Shown: positions 1 through 11,722 of the stretch, piece after piece
Numbering within the stretch: the stretch's first letter is position 1
How the letters are laid out: each line of letters begins with the position of its first letter
Assembly (NCBI GenBank): GCA_037178675.1
Contig: JAYMGJ010000618.1
Location: 1 to 55,322, forward strand
Origin: Scleroderma bovista
Taxonomy: Eukaryota > Basidiomycota > Agaricomycetes > Boletales > Sclerodermataceae
Direction: 5' to 3'
DNA length: 55,322 nucleotides
Notes under the pieces: generated by a model
What the model saw: only the letters and a program-made list of their open reading frames with translations
Told to the model about the DNA's origin: nothing
The model's database searches: none
Program-made: the position numbers and the translations under genes

Positions 1-120
1 GATGCAATGTAGCGCAACCCGATGCAATGTAGCGCGACCCGATGCAATGTAGTGCGACCCGATGCAATGTAGCGCGACCCGATGCAATGTAGCATGACCC
101 GATGCGATGTAGTAGTGCGA
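1..120. repeat. 20-base minisatellite, about 6 copies
   Basis: Head-to-tail copies of a 20-base unit (gatgcaatgtagcgcgaccc) with single-base changes; the last copy is lengthened by an extra tag. It starts at the window edge, so the array may continue to the left. No coding role is visible. Confidence 0.95.
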
Positions 121-139
121 CTCGATGCTACTCCAAGTG

Positions 140-780
140 ACTGAGACAGTCAGGAAGGGATAGGGATGAGCTATGCATGCAGGACCTTCGCAGGGCCCTA
201 TCGGGTGTACCAAGCTGCGCATTGGAGAGCTCTCGTGCGGGTAGGGTGCGGGTGGCTGTGCTGAGTAGCGTGGACTAGTCCAAACAGACCCGAAGCTGTT
301 CCGAGTGATCGCGACACTCGCAGGAAGAGACAGGGAATAGCTACTCATGCGGGACCTTCGCAGGACCCTATTGGGTGTACCAAGCTGCGCACTGGAGAGC
401 TCTCGTGCGGGTTGGGTGCGGGTGGCTGTGCTGAGTAGCGCGGACTAGTCCAAACAGACCCAAAGCTATTCCGAGTGATCACAACGCTCGCAGGAAGAAA
501 TAGGGAATAGCTACTCATGTGGGACCTTCGCAGGACCCTATTGGGTGTACCAAGCTGCGCATTGGAGAGCTCTCGTGCGGGTTGGGTGCGGGTGGCTGTG
601 CTGAGTAGCGTGGACCAGTCCAAACAGACCCGAAGCTATTCCGAGTGATCGCGACGCTTGCAGGAAGAAATAGGGAATAGCTACTCATGCGGGACCTTCG
701 CAGGACCCTATTGGGTGTACCAAGCTGCGCATTGGAAAGCTCTCGTGCGGGTTGGGTGCGGGTGGCTGTGCTGAGTAGCA
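140..780. repeat. 170-base tandem repeat, about 3.8 copies
   Basis: The anchor gtccaaacagaccc recurs at about 278, 448 and 618, a spacing of exactly 170 bases, and the units differ by only a few bases. The open frames on the minus strand here (92 to 141 residues) are read-through of the repeat and I do not regard them as genes. The last unit breaks off near 780 into unique sequence. Confidence 0.93.
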
Positions 781-854
781 CGAGCGAGTTCGGGTGAATA
801 CTGATCGGTATATGTGCACCTAGAGATGCATGCATCTCTACAACGCATGCACGC

Positions 855-1285
855 AGCGCGACCACCACCACCACCACCACCACCACCACACACGCACGCC
901 ACAACGCAACCACCACCACCACGCACACACACAGTGACACACACTACAACACAACCACCACCGTCACTGGTGTGACGACGACAACCCAGCCCCAGCATGC
1001 TGTGATGCGACCACCACTACCACCACGACTGGCGACGACCCCCACCCAGTACGCGCGCACGCTGTGATGTGATGACCACCACGACCGGCGATGGCGACGA
1101 CATTCCTGGGCAGCCAGTGCTGCCGCAGGGACAGACGACAACGACAGCGATCAGGGCAGCCGGCAGGACGGACGATGACGACGACGATCAGAGCAGCCAC
1201 AGGGACACATGGACAACGACGGCGATGACCCTGGGCAGCCAGTGCCGCCACAGGGACAGACGTCGACGATGCCTGATCAACCTTG
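855..1285. repeat. CCA/CAC microsatellite and CGA-rich low-complexity DNA
   Basis: A run of ACC/CAC triplets at about 859-890 is followed by CACA and CCA tracts and then imperfect gacgacgac and cagccagtgccgc motifs to about 1285. Long frames exist on both strands because the composition lacks stops. Nothing resembles a protein domain. Confidence 0.85.
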
Positions 1286-1464
1286 AACAGGGCATATATT
1301 GGTGAGCGCCATGTTTTCTTCAATTCCACTGCAATAGGATCAATGGTACAGGAAGATATGTGTGCAAGATTGAATTTACTTAGAGTCACTTCATCATCAG
1401 GGTTGGTGATAGTGGCACTGACATCACTTGTAAAACACCCTTCAGTTTCATACTCCAATTGCAA
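1285..1464 (-). pseudogene. possible hAT-type transposase N-terminal scrap
   Basis: Minus-strand reading gives about 60 residues of normal composition, unlike the surrounding repeat. They include the segment KKTWRSPIYALFK, which resembles the conserved start of basidiomycete hAT-type transposases, where a Trp-x-Ser-Pro-[IV]-Tyr-Ala-Phe segment precedes a BED-like zinc finger. The frame then runs into the low-complexity DNA at 1285, so any copy is truncated there. The match is short and from memory; a host-gene exon is possible. Confidence 0.3.
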
Positions 1465-1471
1465 ACAGTAA

Positions 1472-2335
1472 GTGCAGGAAACCTACGCAGCCATGTGGTA
1501 CCCTTTACCACCCGCATTTGGACTCGCGAAAACCGAACGCACAAAGAAGAAGAACAAGCACGGCGGAGGACAGTCCAGGTACCTCACCTGCGTCATCTTC
1601 GATCGATTCGCTGCGGATACCATGACCTGTAAGCACTTACCAACAAGTAAGGCCCGCCGTGCTCACACCACCTCAGAGAGGGCCAACTTCGGCCAGACCC
1701 AAGACAACACTCGTCGCCATGAACCCTACCCGTCCAACAGATGAAATAGAGGGCGCGGTGGAGATCAGAATGGACCTAACGGTCATGGAGGATGCTGCAC
1801 CTTCTACAAGAACCAATCGTGTGACTTCCACACTGGCACCCCTGGCTGCGCAGCCACCAATGACCCCGTTCCCCAGAACCTCATGACTAGTAATGTCTTG
1901 AACAATTTTGATGACATCTTTAGGAACCTAGAGATCACCTCCGCCGCTGGAGACTCCCAGGTTCAAACCCCCACAGAGTCGGTTGCCGGTCCTTCTACAG
2001 GTTGGATCATAAGCCAAGTTCTCTTCCTAATGACCCTAACGCTTCTCTACTTAGTCGCCTCCGACAGCACTATGAACAGCGTCGCCGCAACTTGATCCCC
2101 TGTTGGAAGATCAGGAGGGCGAATGTAACGACTTATGAATTTTAACGCCTCGGATTTACTTACTCTTTTCTTGTTTCTTTGTTCTTCCCTTTTTAGCTAC
2201 TTGTTTATTCTCCCGCCGCACATAGAAAGTACTTAAGGACATAGAATATTCAATGTATTCCCCAGTCTACCTCTTACAGAGTTTCTTGGCCAGTTCTTCC
2301 TGAGCGACCTAAGGAATCCTCTAAACGAGAACGGA
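1472..2335 (+). other. no clear gene; possible coding remnant at 2010-2120
   Basis: Several short plus-strand frames overlap here and none has a recognisable domain. The stretch at about 2010-2120 in one frame (residues such as SRLRQHYEQRRRNLIP) has coding-like composition and ends in TGA just after tgtaacga, so it may be the tail of a decayed retroelement protein. I see no intact gene. Confidence 0.3.
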
Positions 2336-2339
2336 CTAC

Positions 2340-2875
2340 CGTGTGACTGACTCTTCCAACTTCTGTCACACATGGCAACACGACGACGACAATGACGGCG
2401 CATCAACACGTCCACGCCATCACAATGCAGACAAAGATGACACGATGCAATGGCCATTGCCATGGTCCATGGAGACATGACAATGCCATGTCTGCAGTTC
2501 CTCGACGAAGACGACGGCGACGAGACACCAATGGCCAATGCCACGGCGTCACGACAATGACGGCTGGCTGATCACAACAACAATGATGGCTGGCGAGACA
2601 CGGCGACGACAACAACGATGACGTGACGCCAGATGGCCAATGCCACAGCGTCATGACGATGACGACAGTGCATCAATGTGCTCACACCAGTACAACGCAG
2701 ACAAAGACGATGTGATGCAGCTGGCCAATGCCACAGCATCATGACGACGACAGCTGGCGAGGCAGAGGGACAACAATGACGGCAACAATGGCGATGGCTG
2801 GCAGGGCCAGCGACGATGACGCCGTGGCGCAGAACATGATGGCCACGACCTACCAGACGACAACCACGATGCCTT
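2340..2875. repeat. CGA/TGG-rich minisatellite block
   Basis: Imperfect repeats of gacgacgac, acaatgacggctggcgag and gatggccaatgccac in irregular order. The same motif set occurs at 3950-4510 and, in reverse complement, at 5040-5570. The minus-strand frames of 70-118 residues are repeat artefacts rich in Cys, His and Arg. Confidence 0.8.
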
Positions 2876-2879
2876 AGAT

Positions 2880-3395
2880 TGTACACGTCATTTAGATAAT
2901 TGGTAAATATATCTACACCGTGGTACACCCTTGGGTAATTTTATGACCTACTCATCTACTGACCCGGACCCATGAATTCATACCCGGGCTATAACTTAGA
3001 CCTGTTGCGTGGGTACGGGTACGGGTTGCACTTCTAATACCCACGGGTGACCTGTGCTCTTCCCTAGCACTGCTGCTCACAGATCTGAGGCTGACTTCGC
3101 GTCGCCTTGGATCACACTCCGTTGACTTCGCGTCACTGAAGTCACCCCAGCACCACCTCGTATCGAGTGCCGGATGGGCATGTCCTACCATGCAGTGCGT
3201 AGCCATCCATTTCGATTGTACTTTACAGTTTAAATAAAAAATTATGAACCCTTAGCAAAAATAAATGCATGGGTGTGGATGTCCAATTTCTGACCTGCAC
3301 CTGCACCTGCACCAAGTGATACTCCTATGACCCACATAGGTACACCCATATGTACTAACCATGCTTTTGTCTACCTGAGACGACACTCAGAGCTC
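2880..3395. other. no gene seen; short acccatgggt-type repeats
   Basis: The stretch holds scattered gggtac/ggtacaccc motifs (for example near 2920 and 3000-3030) and a short cctgcacctgcacc run near 3295. I find no frame with a protein-like product. Confidence 0.6.
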
Positions 3396-3398
3396 CTC

Positions 3399-3444
3399 CC
3401 AAAAAGGAAGGAGGAACTGCAGACAGTTCCTCCTTCCTTTTTGG
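3399..3444. repeat. perfect 21-base inverted repeat with 4-base loop
   Basis: The arm ccaaaaaggaaggaggaactg at 3399-3418/3419 is followed by the loop caga (3420-3423) and by its exact reverse complement at 3424-3444. Pairing stops at both outer ends, so it is a discrete 46-base hairpin. Confidence 0.95.
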
Positions 3445-3940
3445 TACAGACACATGGGCCCTGCGGTTGTTCAGCCATGCTGGGTCCTTGCAACACCAAG
3501 AAGAAGAAAAGAAGCGAGAGAAGAAGAGTCAAAGCATACACCAGCCTCTCCATGATGACCCATGCCTGACATCAACTGCAACGATGTGCTCCTAGCTGCG
3601 CCCTTGAACTAGTGAAAATGCATGGGTTGGGTAACCCGTGGGAGCTTCTTCAACCCATCTCAACTTCAAGCTTCTGTGTCGAGCCTGGGTTGAATGACCC
3701 CATGGCATCTATAAACGCCATATCTCTCGTCTGACATGTATGTTTATTTTATTTTATTCATTTTGTCGGCTATCTCTTCTTACAGGTCCTCTGCATGCAC
3801 ACCTTCCATCGCAACCGCCTGCACACGTCTGTGGACTGGCACAGTGTGCATTGAGTCATCGTGCCCCTGAATGTAAGTTATCTTTTCTTTTGTTTTATTT
3901 GTGATGACCCACCAATAGCTCGACGACTCCCCAATGACCA
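3445..3940. other. no gene recognised
   Basis: Mixed-composition DNA between the hairpin and the next minisatellite. The short frames here have no recognisable domain. Confidence 0.5.
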
Positions 3941-3944
3941 CAAC

Positions 3945-5575
3945 GACCACCTGGACGACTCACCATCCACGCCTTATGTTACCACAACAGTGCATGCCCA
4001 GCACCGCAGTGTCACTATGACAACGACAACGATGACGTGGGATGACCACATGGCGTCATGAGGACGGCAGCAGCGATGGCAACGGCTGGCCAGACAGAGA
4101 GACGACATGACGACGGCCAGACAGCGACGATGACGACAGCGCATCAACGTGTCCATGCCAGCACGATGCAGATGAAGACGACATGACGCGGATGGCCAAG
4201 CCACAGCGTTACGACGACGACAGCAACAGTGGCTGGCAGGACACGGTGACGACGATGCCGTGACACAGATGGCCAATGCCCACAGATGCAGCCAGCGGCG
4301 ACCATGGCTGGCGAGACAGTGGGACAACGACCACGGCTGGTGAGGCACGGCAACCATGGCGACGGTGATGATGACAATGACGGCTGGCGAGGCAGAGGGA
4401 CAACAGCAACATTGACAGCGACAACGGCTGGCACGACACGGCAACAACGGCGAAGTGATGGAGATAGCCAATGCCACTGCATCACAACGACAACAACGGC
4501 TGGCAAAACAGTGCCCACGGCGTAACCCGTGCAGGTACCCATGGTACACCCATGATGGGTATGTACCTACAACACCCTTGGTACAGGTACACACCCATAT
4601 TCGTTGGGTATGAGTTAACCGTGGGTGTGGGTGCGGGTCAGCCCCTCCACACTTGTGGGTACACCTGTGCTCGTGCGGTCATCTCAAGTTTGAAATCTTG
4701 CGGGTTATCAACCAGCTCCAAGAGTGTCATAGGAGCATTGTCTCCAGTGCGGTTGTCAATGTGATGTATCCTGGTATATCCACCTGGACGAGTTGCATAG
4801 CGTTGCGTAAATGCTTCAAATAATTTTGGAAGCACACTGGGTTTGAGCACAAAAGCTTGGGCATGCTGGTAGGAAGACTCGGTACCCTTCTTTCCTAGTG
4901 TGGTGATCTATTCTTGATTAGATCTGTGCACACACAAAACATTGTATTAACCTTGTCCGCAAGTAGGCAATAGCACGGGTGTACCTGCACCCGACCCAGC
5001 GGGTTACTCATGCTGGAGAGCACACGGTGGCCATTGTTGTTGTTGTCTCGCCTTGGCATTTGCCATGGGCATTTCGTCATTGTCGTCTTCATCGTGCTGG
5101 CATGGACACACTGCCATGTTGGTTGTGATTGTAGTCGCCAGCGTCGTCAACGCTGCTGCTGCTGGAGGTGGTGGTGGTTTGTTAGGGTGGTGGTGGTTGA
5201 TGTGGGAGGTGGGAGGTGGTGAACGGTGGTGGTGGTTGACGTGGCAACAGTGGTGATGGTTGGCGTCACCGCCGTTCGTGGTGGTGGTGGTGGCGGCGGT
5301 TGGCGTCACTCGTTGTCTTTGTCGTTCTGGCGTGGGCGTGCTGCTATTGTTGCTGTTGTTGTCGTTGCCGTGTCACGGTGGCATTTGCCATGCACGTCTT
5401 GTCATTGTCGTCTTCGTCGATCTGGTGTGGATGTGGTGCCGTCGTCATCGTTGTCATTGTCATCATCACTGTTGTCCATGTGGTCATGGTGGTCGCGATG
5501 CTGGTCGTGGGTCGTCCAGGTGGTCGTGGTCAGGTGCATCGTCGACGTCTCATCTTGGCATTTGCCATGGGATAT
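3945..5575. repeat. inverted pair of CGA/TGG minisatellite arms
   Basis: The left arm (about 3945-4510) and right arm (about 5040-5575) carry the same motif families in opposite orientation. For example gtgtccatgccagcacgatg at about 4147 recurs as its exact reverse complement near 5085-5105. The spacer at 4515-5035 holds short palindromic acccatggtacaccc motifs and no convincing gene. A folded-back satellite or the arms of a non-autonomous element would both explain this. Confidence 0.75.
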
Positions 5576-5589
5576 TGATTGGAAACTCT

Positions 5590-6100
5590 GAATACGAATA
5601 CAAAGAAACAATATGGCACGTGGAAGGGATGAGACAGGATTTCACAGTGAGAGGGGGCACTGAAACAAGACGGGCACAGGTAGTAGTTCTATTGGTAGTT
5701 CTATTAGCAATACTAGATAAGTCTCTATTGGTTGTTTGTCACTATTGTGAAATGTTTATGCTCTGTTGTCCAGGTAAGCTAGGCACAGCAAGAAATGGGG
5801 GTGCGAGAGACAAGCTGATCCCGCATGCACGTGATCTTTTCCGTACCCATATCAGGGTTACCCATCACCTGACTGTGGAATCCGTGCTGCCCTGCAATTC
5901 AAACCCAGTTTTACCAGACTGTCTATCGACAGCTTTACACTAAGTACTACCGCTTCATAGACAGTCTGGTCACCAGACTATGCAGGGACCTTGTAAACAA
6001 GGTGATTATAAAGGCTGATAGCAAAGTTTGAGGACATGTGATGTTGTTCCATTCTTGTCCAAGTTCTTTGTGATGTGACTATGCTGGATAAATATGTGGC
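5590..6100. other. no gene; 14-base inverted repeat at 5913-5970
   Basis: No protein-like frame was found. The arm accagactgtctat (5913-5926) pairs exactly with atagacagtctggt (5957-5970) across a 30-base loop, and ccagacta follows at about 5973, so the site may be the decayed end of an inverted-repeat element. Confidence 0.6.
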
Positions 6101-7113
6101 ATGTTTTCACACAGTTCCTTGCATGCCCTCATCGTCCCCAACATGCCACAACAAACCAAATTCAACAGCGAGACACCTAGAAAATTGAAAACATCATCAG
6201 TCCCTCGCAATGTTCAGAATTTCAACCTTCCTGCATTGAAGGAAAGCTTTCACTCGGAACTACATGTCAGCATTTTCAATGAGAATGCAGTCCCGTCCAG
6301 TTGTTATAAGGGAGATATCATCGCAGATTGCTGGTTCCCTGACAAGATTTTACCGGTAGTCCCCAATACTGAATTACTCAATGCACTGACGGGACCCGAC
6401 AGGCAGCCGCTATATGACTCGACCAAGAAGCAGTAGAACACGCAGTATTTGCCACCAATGTTGCATAAAGTAGAGAACCAGCATAGACTTAGTTCAGGAC
6501 AAGAGGAGAAGGAACTTAGTACATTCATGAGCACAATTATGGATGCACTGATCCACCATCACGACAATGAACGTTCCTCTACCATGGACGTCCTGCTAGG
6601 GACCACTGATCCCTCCTGTTCTTCGCCTTCCAAGACAGATACATCTACACCCATGCAATTGTCTCCTATCTCACCCTCAAAGCGTGGCACATCCGCACCT
6701 GCCACATTTACTTCCACTACATCCATCCCCAACCCAACCCAACCCCTGCTTGCCAATGCATTGATGCCAACATCAACTCCCGCTGTGTCTACCCCTGATG
6801 TATCTCCTCTATGTTCCCCATCTTCTGAATCACATACAGAGTCTAGTACATCAATGTCAAGACCATTGTCTTTGAACACAGCAACCGCATCTGCCAACGC
6901 ATCCATACCTACCACAGTTGCCCCCAATATGTCCACCCCCACATCCTCCCCTCTGTCTTCGGTTCCATCAGATCACTGTGTGTCTGCATCATGGTCCTCT
7001 CGTCAACCTAAGTACGAATTCCCTCTGAGTCTCTGGTCTTCAGTGGCTGCTACACAACCTCTACTGGGCGATTCCCTGCTCAAACCCGATTCCGTCCTGG
7101 TTCGACGACCCGC

Positions 7114-9450
7114 TGTGTGCCTAAGTGAGGGAAGAGGTCAGAACAACCAACAACCAACACCAAATGACAGCAATATGCAAGTGGTGGTCTTCCTTTGCAT
7201 TTCTGGTATTTAATCTCCTCAGGGGGATGTGCTGCACACCTTCAGGCAGGATGCAGGAGGGAAGGGAAGGGCTTCTGATGGGGATGATATGCGACTGGGG
7301 ATGGTATTGACTCCTCTTCAGCCTACCACAGTGGTTAGGAAGAGTCCTGGGATTGAAGAGCGATGATAGATTGATGATAGGGGTGATACAGCAGTGATGG
7401 AGCAGAGGGGAAGCAAGGGGACAGGGTTCCTGCTTCAAAAATGCGATGAACAGTGATGGGATGGAGTGGACAGTGATGCTAGACTGCGCTTGAGCCTAGA
7501 GAAATGATCAGATACAAGATATATCTGATAAACAACAATATAGGAGCTTTAGGCCAGCACTGAGTGACCTACAAGTCCAAAGACAGAGATAGAGCTTATA
7601 GACAGTGAGGGAGAGTGAATGTGGTCGCTTTATTGAGGGGGAAGCAGACACTTCCTTGCAGCCTTTGGCTGCTGGTTTATATACAGGAGGGGCTGTGGCC
7701 CTGTAAGCACAAATGACTAAGTGCTTGGTAAGAGATTGGTAAGAAATTGGTAAGCGATTGATAAGCAGTGTAATCAGGCTGAGTCATCGATGGGGAGAGC
7801 CTGAACAAGCTGCTGAGCCAAGGGAAGGAGCAAAAACATAGGTAAAAAGGGGTGTATAACCAAGAATATGGAAAAATCATTGCATGGGGCCCAAAAGAGA
7901 GGGGGGGAAAGCAGGGGATGAGTAGATCGAAGCTAAATGAGCATATGCGATGACATAATGCATATGAATCATAGGGGCATGAGTTATGAATTGATAAGCA
8001 GCATGATTTGAAGGATGATTGGTAAGTGATTGGTAAGGGGAGTAATGGGGATTAGTAATGCCAAGAGGGGATGAATAATGTGCAGCAGAGTGAGTCAGAG
8101 TGAGCCAGAGTGACTCTGTGTGACTCAGACAGAAGGGAAGCACAACCTATGATTTATTGAACTTTAGATCTGGAGATGAGCTTCTGAAGCAGTGCCACTG
8201 ATGGGAGTGGCTGGGGGATAATAAAAGAATTGATCTGACCAGAAGAGCAGTGTCAGGGGGCCTGGAATGACAAGTAGAGTCACAGCTGGTCACAGAGTGT
8301 CACAAATCCCTTGGATTGAGCTTCTGTAGAGCAAAAATGCGAAATTTGGTGCTCCCGAAGTGCAGTCTTCCCTTGAGCAGTAAGGGGAAGGTTCTGTACT
8401 CTATTAGGGCTCCTAAGAAGGGTTCTAGAGCACTGTTTCATTCGTGTTTGTTGCAGGATAGCAGGGAAGTGAAACGTGAATAGCAGATTCGATGTGTCCA
8501 GGGAAGTGAGATGAATGATAGAGGGAGATGGATGTGACAAGATTCTGGGATGAAAGGACCATATGCAGAGGACTCAGGAGACACAGAGATGACCAGGTAT
8601 GAATTTTCAAGTCTAACAATAGACTTGAGATGACCAAAGTATGTGCGCGACGCAGGACTGACGAGGAGAACGCGCTGACTGAATGAGAGGGACTGGGGGA
8701 GCAGGCTGGGAAGATATGTACCAGACAGTACACAGGAGCTCAGGGAGAGGCTGTCCCAAGAGCAGAACATAGTTGAGGTCTGCTGCAATAGCGGAGAAAT
8801 GTTCCAGAGAAAATGCGGACTCCATAGTGAGTGATGAAGTGGGTGTCTGGATTGCGGGTGGAATATCTCCGTGGGAAATAAACAGATTTACATCGGAACT
8901 TGACAGGCAGATAGACCATGGTCTAGGCTCCATGATGGTATAGTCACATGATTGATAGCTTCAAAAATGGCGGAGCTATTCAAAATATCGGAATGCTGGC
9001 ACTGGGCGCCTAAATTTGACATTTGGGCGCTAAAAATGATTCTTCCTTTTCTCCTTCGTTTCTCTATCGTTTCTTCTGCTTCTTTGGTTGTTCTGGTATG
9101 AGAGTTGGACTGCAGTAGGTTGCATTCCTCTCTCATACTGAAATGATCATCAATCCTCGGATTCTTCTGCTTCTTGGTGGTTCTTGTGTGAGGGATGACT
9201 GCCAGATGATGGCATTCATCTCTTGCTCCAGGATAGTCATTCTTGTGTGATAGATGGCTATGATGAGCTTGTATTCATTCTTCGCATAAGGATAGTCTTG
9301 ACTTTGCGTGATATGGATAGCGAGGGCTGTCTGTATCCCTCAAGTCGGGACAATCTTTCAACAGATCTTGGGTGCGTTCTTTGCATTAGTTTCATTGGCT
9401 AACTTTCTCCATGTCCACAGTACCAAACACATTTGGTGCGTGACACCACA
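7114..9450 (-). mobile_element. large dispersed repeat, copy A (solo-LTR-like)
   Basis: About 2.3 kb that matches copy B (11723-13770) along its whole length with many small gaps, and that sits inside the FunK1 gene. Read on the minus strand it would start TGTGGTGTCACG and end in CACACA. Near its end it carries TATATAAACC (about 7674-7683) and then AATAAA (about 7630), the promoter-then-polyA order of an LTR. The middle part, on minus, keeps a conserved frame (SAIAADL, LLGQPLPE). I found no target duplication, so the exact ends and the LTR reading are inference. Confidence 0.6.
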
Positions 9451-10974
9451 GATGGAGTCACTGGGCCTCCGGGTTGGGCAGACATGCTCATGACAGCGGA
9501 GCTGACTTCCAGACAACAAACCTTAAATCTTTTTGTGCAAATCGAAAGCAAAGTGCTAGCAATGTTCGACGCACAACCCAATAGAGCGTTCTCCTACTCT
9601 CTTTCTTTCCACAGCAGGAAATATCACTTATGTATGTATGATCGTGCTGGGGGTGTGTACTCCCGCTCGTATGACCTACACAAATCTCCTCTCCCACTCC
9701 TTCGTACACTCTGTGCTGCCACATTCGCTCAGACTTTGTGGCTGGGCCTGGAAGATATGTTCGATTGCTGACTCCACCCTGTGATCTATGTAGATGGCAT
9801 GCAATATTTCATCATTGCAAAGTGTTTCTCCAGTAGTGTCATCTGGGGACGTGCCACTACCGTCTGGTTTGTTTCTAAGTCGGTTCCACCGGGCAGCGAT
9901 CAAAAAGAAATTTTTGTAATCAAGGATTCGTGGGTGAATGTTGAGCGCCAATTATTAGAAGAGGAAATTCTCAAAGGGCTGAAGGATGTCGATTGTGTTC
10001 CCAAAGTGGAGAAGGCTCGGACTGTTCAGCGGGACGGTCGCGATGACTCGACTTCGCTTCGTCGCCCTCCAACCTTCATGTCACTCTTCAAGTGGCAATG
10101 CGACCATCGTGTTCGCCGATGACTCATTCTTACCCCTGCTGGGCGTCTGATCACGCATGCTGCAAGTCCCTTGGAGGTTGTTACATGTCTCCTTGATCTT
10201 GTTATCGGTAAGAAATCATTTATCACTGTGATATTACTTCTGATCAATAAACAGCCCACAGGGAGATGTGGGTGCGTGGGTACTTACATCGTGATGTCAG
10301 CATCAACAATGCCATGATATATGAGGAAACACTCCCTGATGACACCGTCAGGGTACGGGGTTTACTCATCGACTTTGACTATGCGATCAAGGTTGATCAA
10401 TTGGGTCGCACAGCCGGACCTGGGGATTGTATGGTGAGCCTGGTGGACCAGCATCATTCTCTAGATCTCACAGCACATACACAGGGTACACTTCCATTCA
10501 TGGCTACAGAACTTCTTCGCACTGCCAATACACCAGTACAGCACACCCCTGCCCACGACCTCGAATCATTCGTCTACATTTTGTGTTGGATCATCACACT
10601 TTATAATGGCCCGAAAAGCCAGTTACGCAATGATTTGTGCACAAAGTTGGCTTTGGAAGGGTGGTATGAAGGTAATGACTTAGCGGTTTTCGCAAATAAT
10701 AAGGAGGGCTGTATGTCATCTAACGACCACCTCAACGATATCACCGATTACTACAACGAACTCTCTCCATGCGTTGGCGCGCTATCTGCACTTGTTCGCG
10801 AACAGCACCAGTACATTCGCAACACTCGCGAGCCCGTCAAAGTCAATTATCTCACTGGATCCAAGCAACCTCGCGCTGTGGAGAACACAGTGCCACTGCT
10901 CAACCACGAGGCAGTGATCTCGATTCTCCGCCTAACATGTTTGTACCTGAACAACCAGGAGCCCTCAGAGATGG

Positions 10975-11243
10975 TGTAGGGGGGGGTTGGGTGTTGCTGC
11001 TGCCTCAGGTGAGGCACGCTCGACCCAGGGGCTTCTGGAGGTCTGGCAGAGCTCCCAGGGACTGGGGAGACTAGAGGGAGTAGGGAGAGTAGAGGTGTTC
11101 AGTCACTCCAGGACTGAGATCAAACATATACAGAGGAAAGAGGGAAGTTTGCTTAGTAAGCTAAGTACAAGCCTACATAGCTAAGGTAAGAGTCCAGTAT
11201 CAGTACTACCAATTCTACACCTAGAGACAGGACTGTCTCTACA
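10975..11243. mobile_element. 269-base element, 4-base target duplication ATGG (in FunK1)
   Basis: Starts TGTAG and ends CTACA, so it has 5-base inverted ends of TG..CA form. It is flanked by ATGG at 10971-10974 and 11244-11247. The last 20 bases hold a palindrome (tagagacag-ga-ctgtctcta). The same element, diverged but with the same right end, lies at 31052-31325. It encodes nothing. It could be a solo LTR of a small retroelement or a miniature element; the TG..CA ends favour the former. Confidence 0.8.
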
Positions 11244-11381
11244 ATGGATGCTCAGGACTTTCAGCCATTCTGGCTCATGAAGAGGGACCATACACATCTG
11301 GTGTCTGGCGAAGGTATCAGTATTTGTTCTTCGATGGACATCCTTGACTTAGGAGGTGGCCGCTACATGAAAAAGGAATGA

Positions 11382-11722
11382 ATTCGGCATCGTATATGTG
11401 GTCCAAAGGCAGTTTAGACTTTATGTATACCCTCTATGTATGTGTCATGTGGATGTACAAGCATTTCATTGTATAATACATCTATCTACATACTGTAAGC
11501 CTGCAGATACCGGCGGTTTGGTGGTAATTGCGTCCACCGTGTCATTTCAGCATCACTTTTGCATCACTTCAGCATCATCGTTGACGCCGCTCAGATCTTA
11601 GTCGTCCATATCCATCTTTTGAGCAGCTGCGCGGTGACGCTTGGCGACCAAAGCGTGAATGGTAAATGCTGGTGAGGGATCCTTCAATGGGTCATGCTTT
11701 CACGACTGACATGGCGTCCCAC
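11382..11722. other. no gene; partial unit of the 172-base tandem repeat
   Basis: Most of this is unassigned. At about 11640 the string cttggcgaccaaagcgtg matches the tandem unit at about 13999, so copy B appears to have landed in that array. Confidence 0.5.

Larger units (their letters stand above)
6143..11381 (+). pseudogene. FunK1-type protein kinase, disrupted by two insertions and three stops
   Basis: A basidiomycete FunK1 (fungal-specific protein kinase-like) gene read in pieces. 6143-7113 gives the N-terminal region and a long Ser/Thr/Pro-rich linker, with in-frame TAG at 6434. The frame resumes at about 9451 with GWADMLMTAELTSRQ and AMFDAQPNRAFSYSL, hallmarks of the family. In-frame TGA codons follow at 9769 and 10120. 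An intron at 10208-10254 (GTAAGA..ACAG) joins in frame to the catalytic core, with LHRDVSINN at about 10287 and LIDFDYA (the DFG position) at about 10365. The C-terminus is cut at 10974 by a 269-base element; removing it with one ATGG copy restores the frame to a stop near 11379. Copy A of a large repeat occupies 7114-9450. All landmarks are present in order, but it cannot make a kinase. Confidence 0.85.

Noticed and set aside
1..120. CRISPR-like regular repeat
   Set aside because: The 20-base units are directly adjacent with no unique spacers, and the DNA is eukaryotic.
140..780. Centromeric satellite
   Set aside because: The arrays near 170 bases are short (two to four units) and unrelated to each other, so unit size alone does not support a centromere.
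345..998. Minus-strand frames of 92-141 residues over the 170-base repeat
   Set aside because: They repeat the same peptide once per unit and end in Val or Cys runs from microsatellites; they follow the repeat, not a gene.
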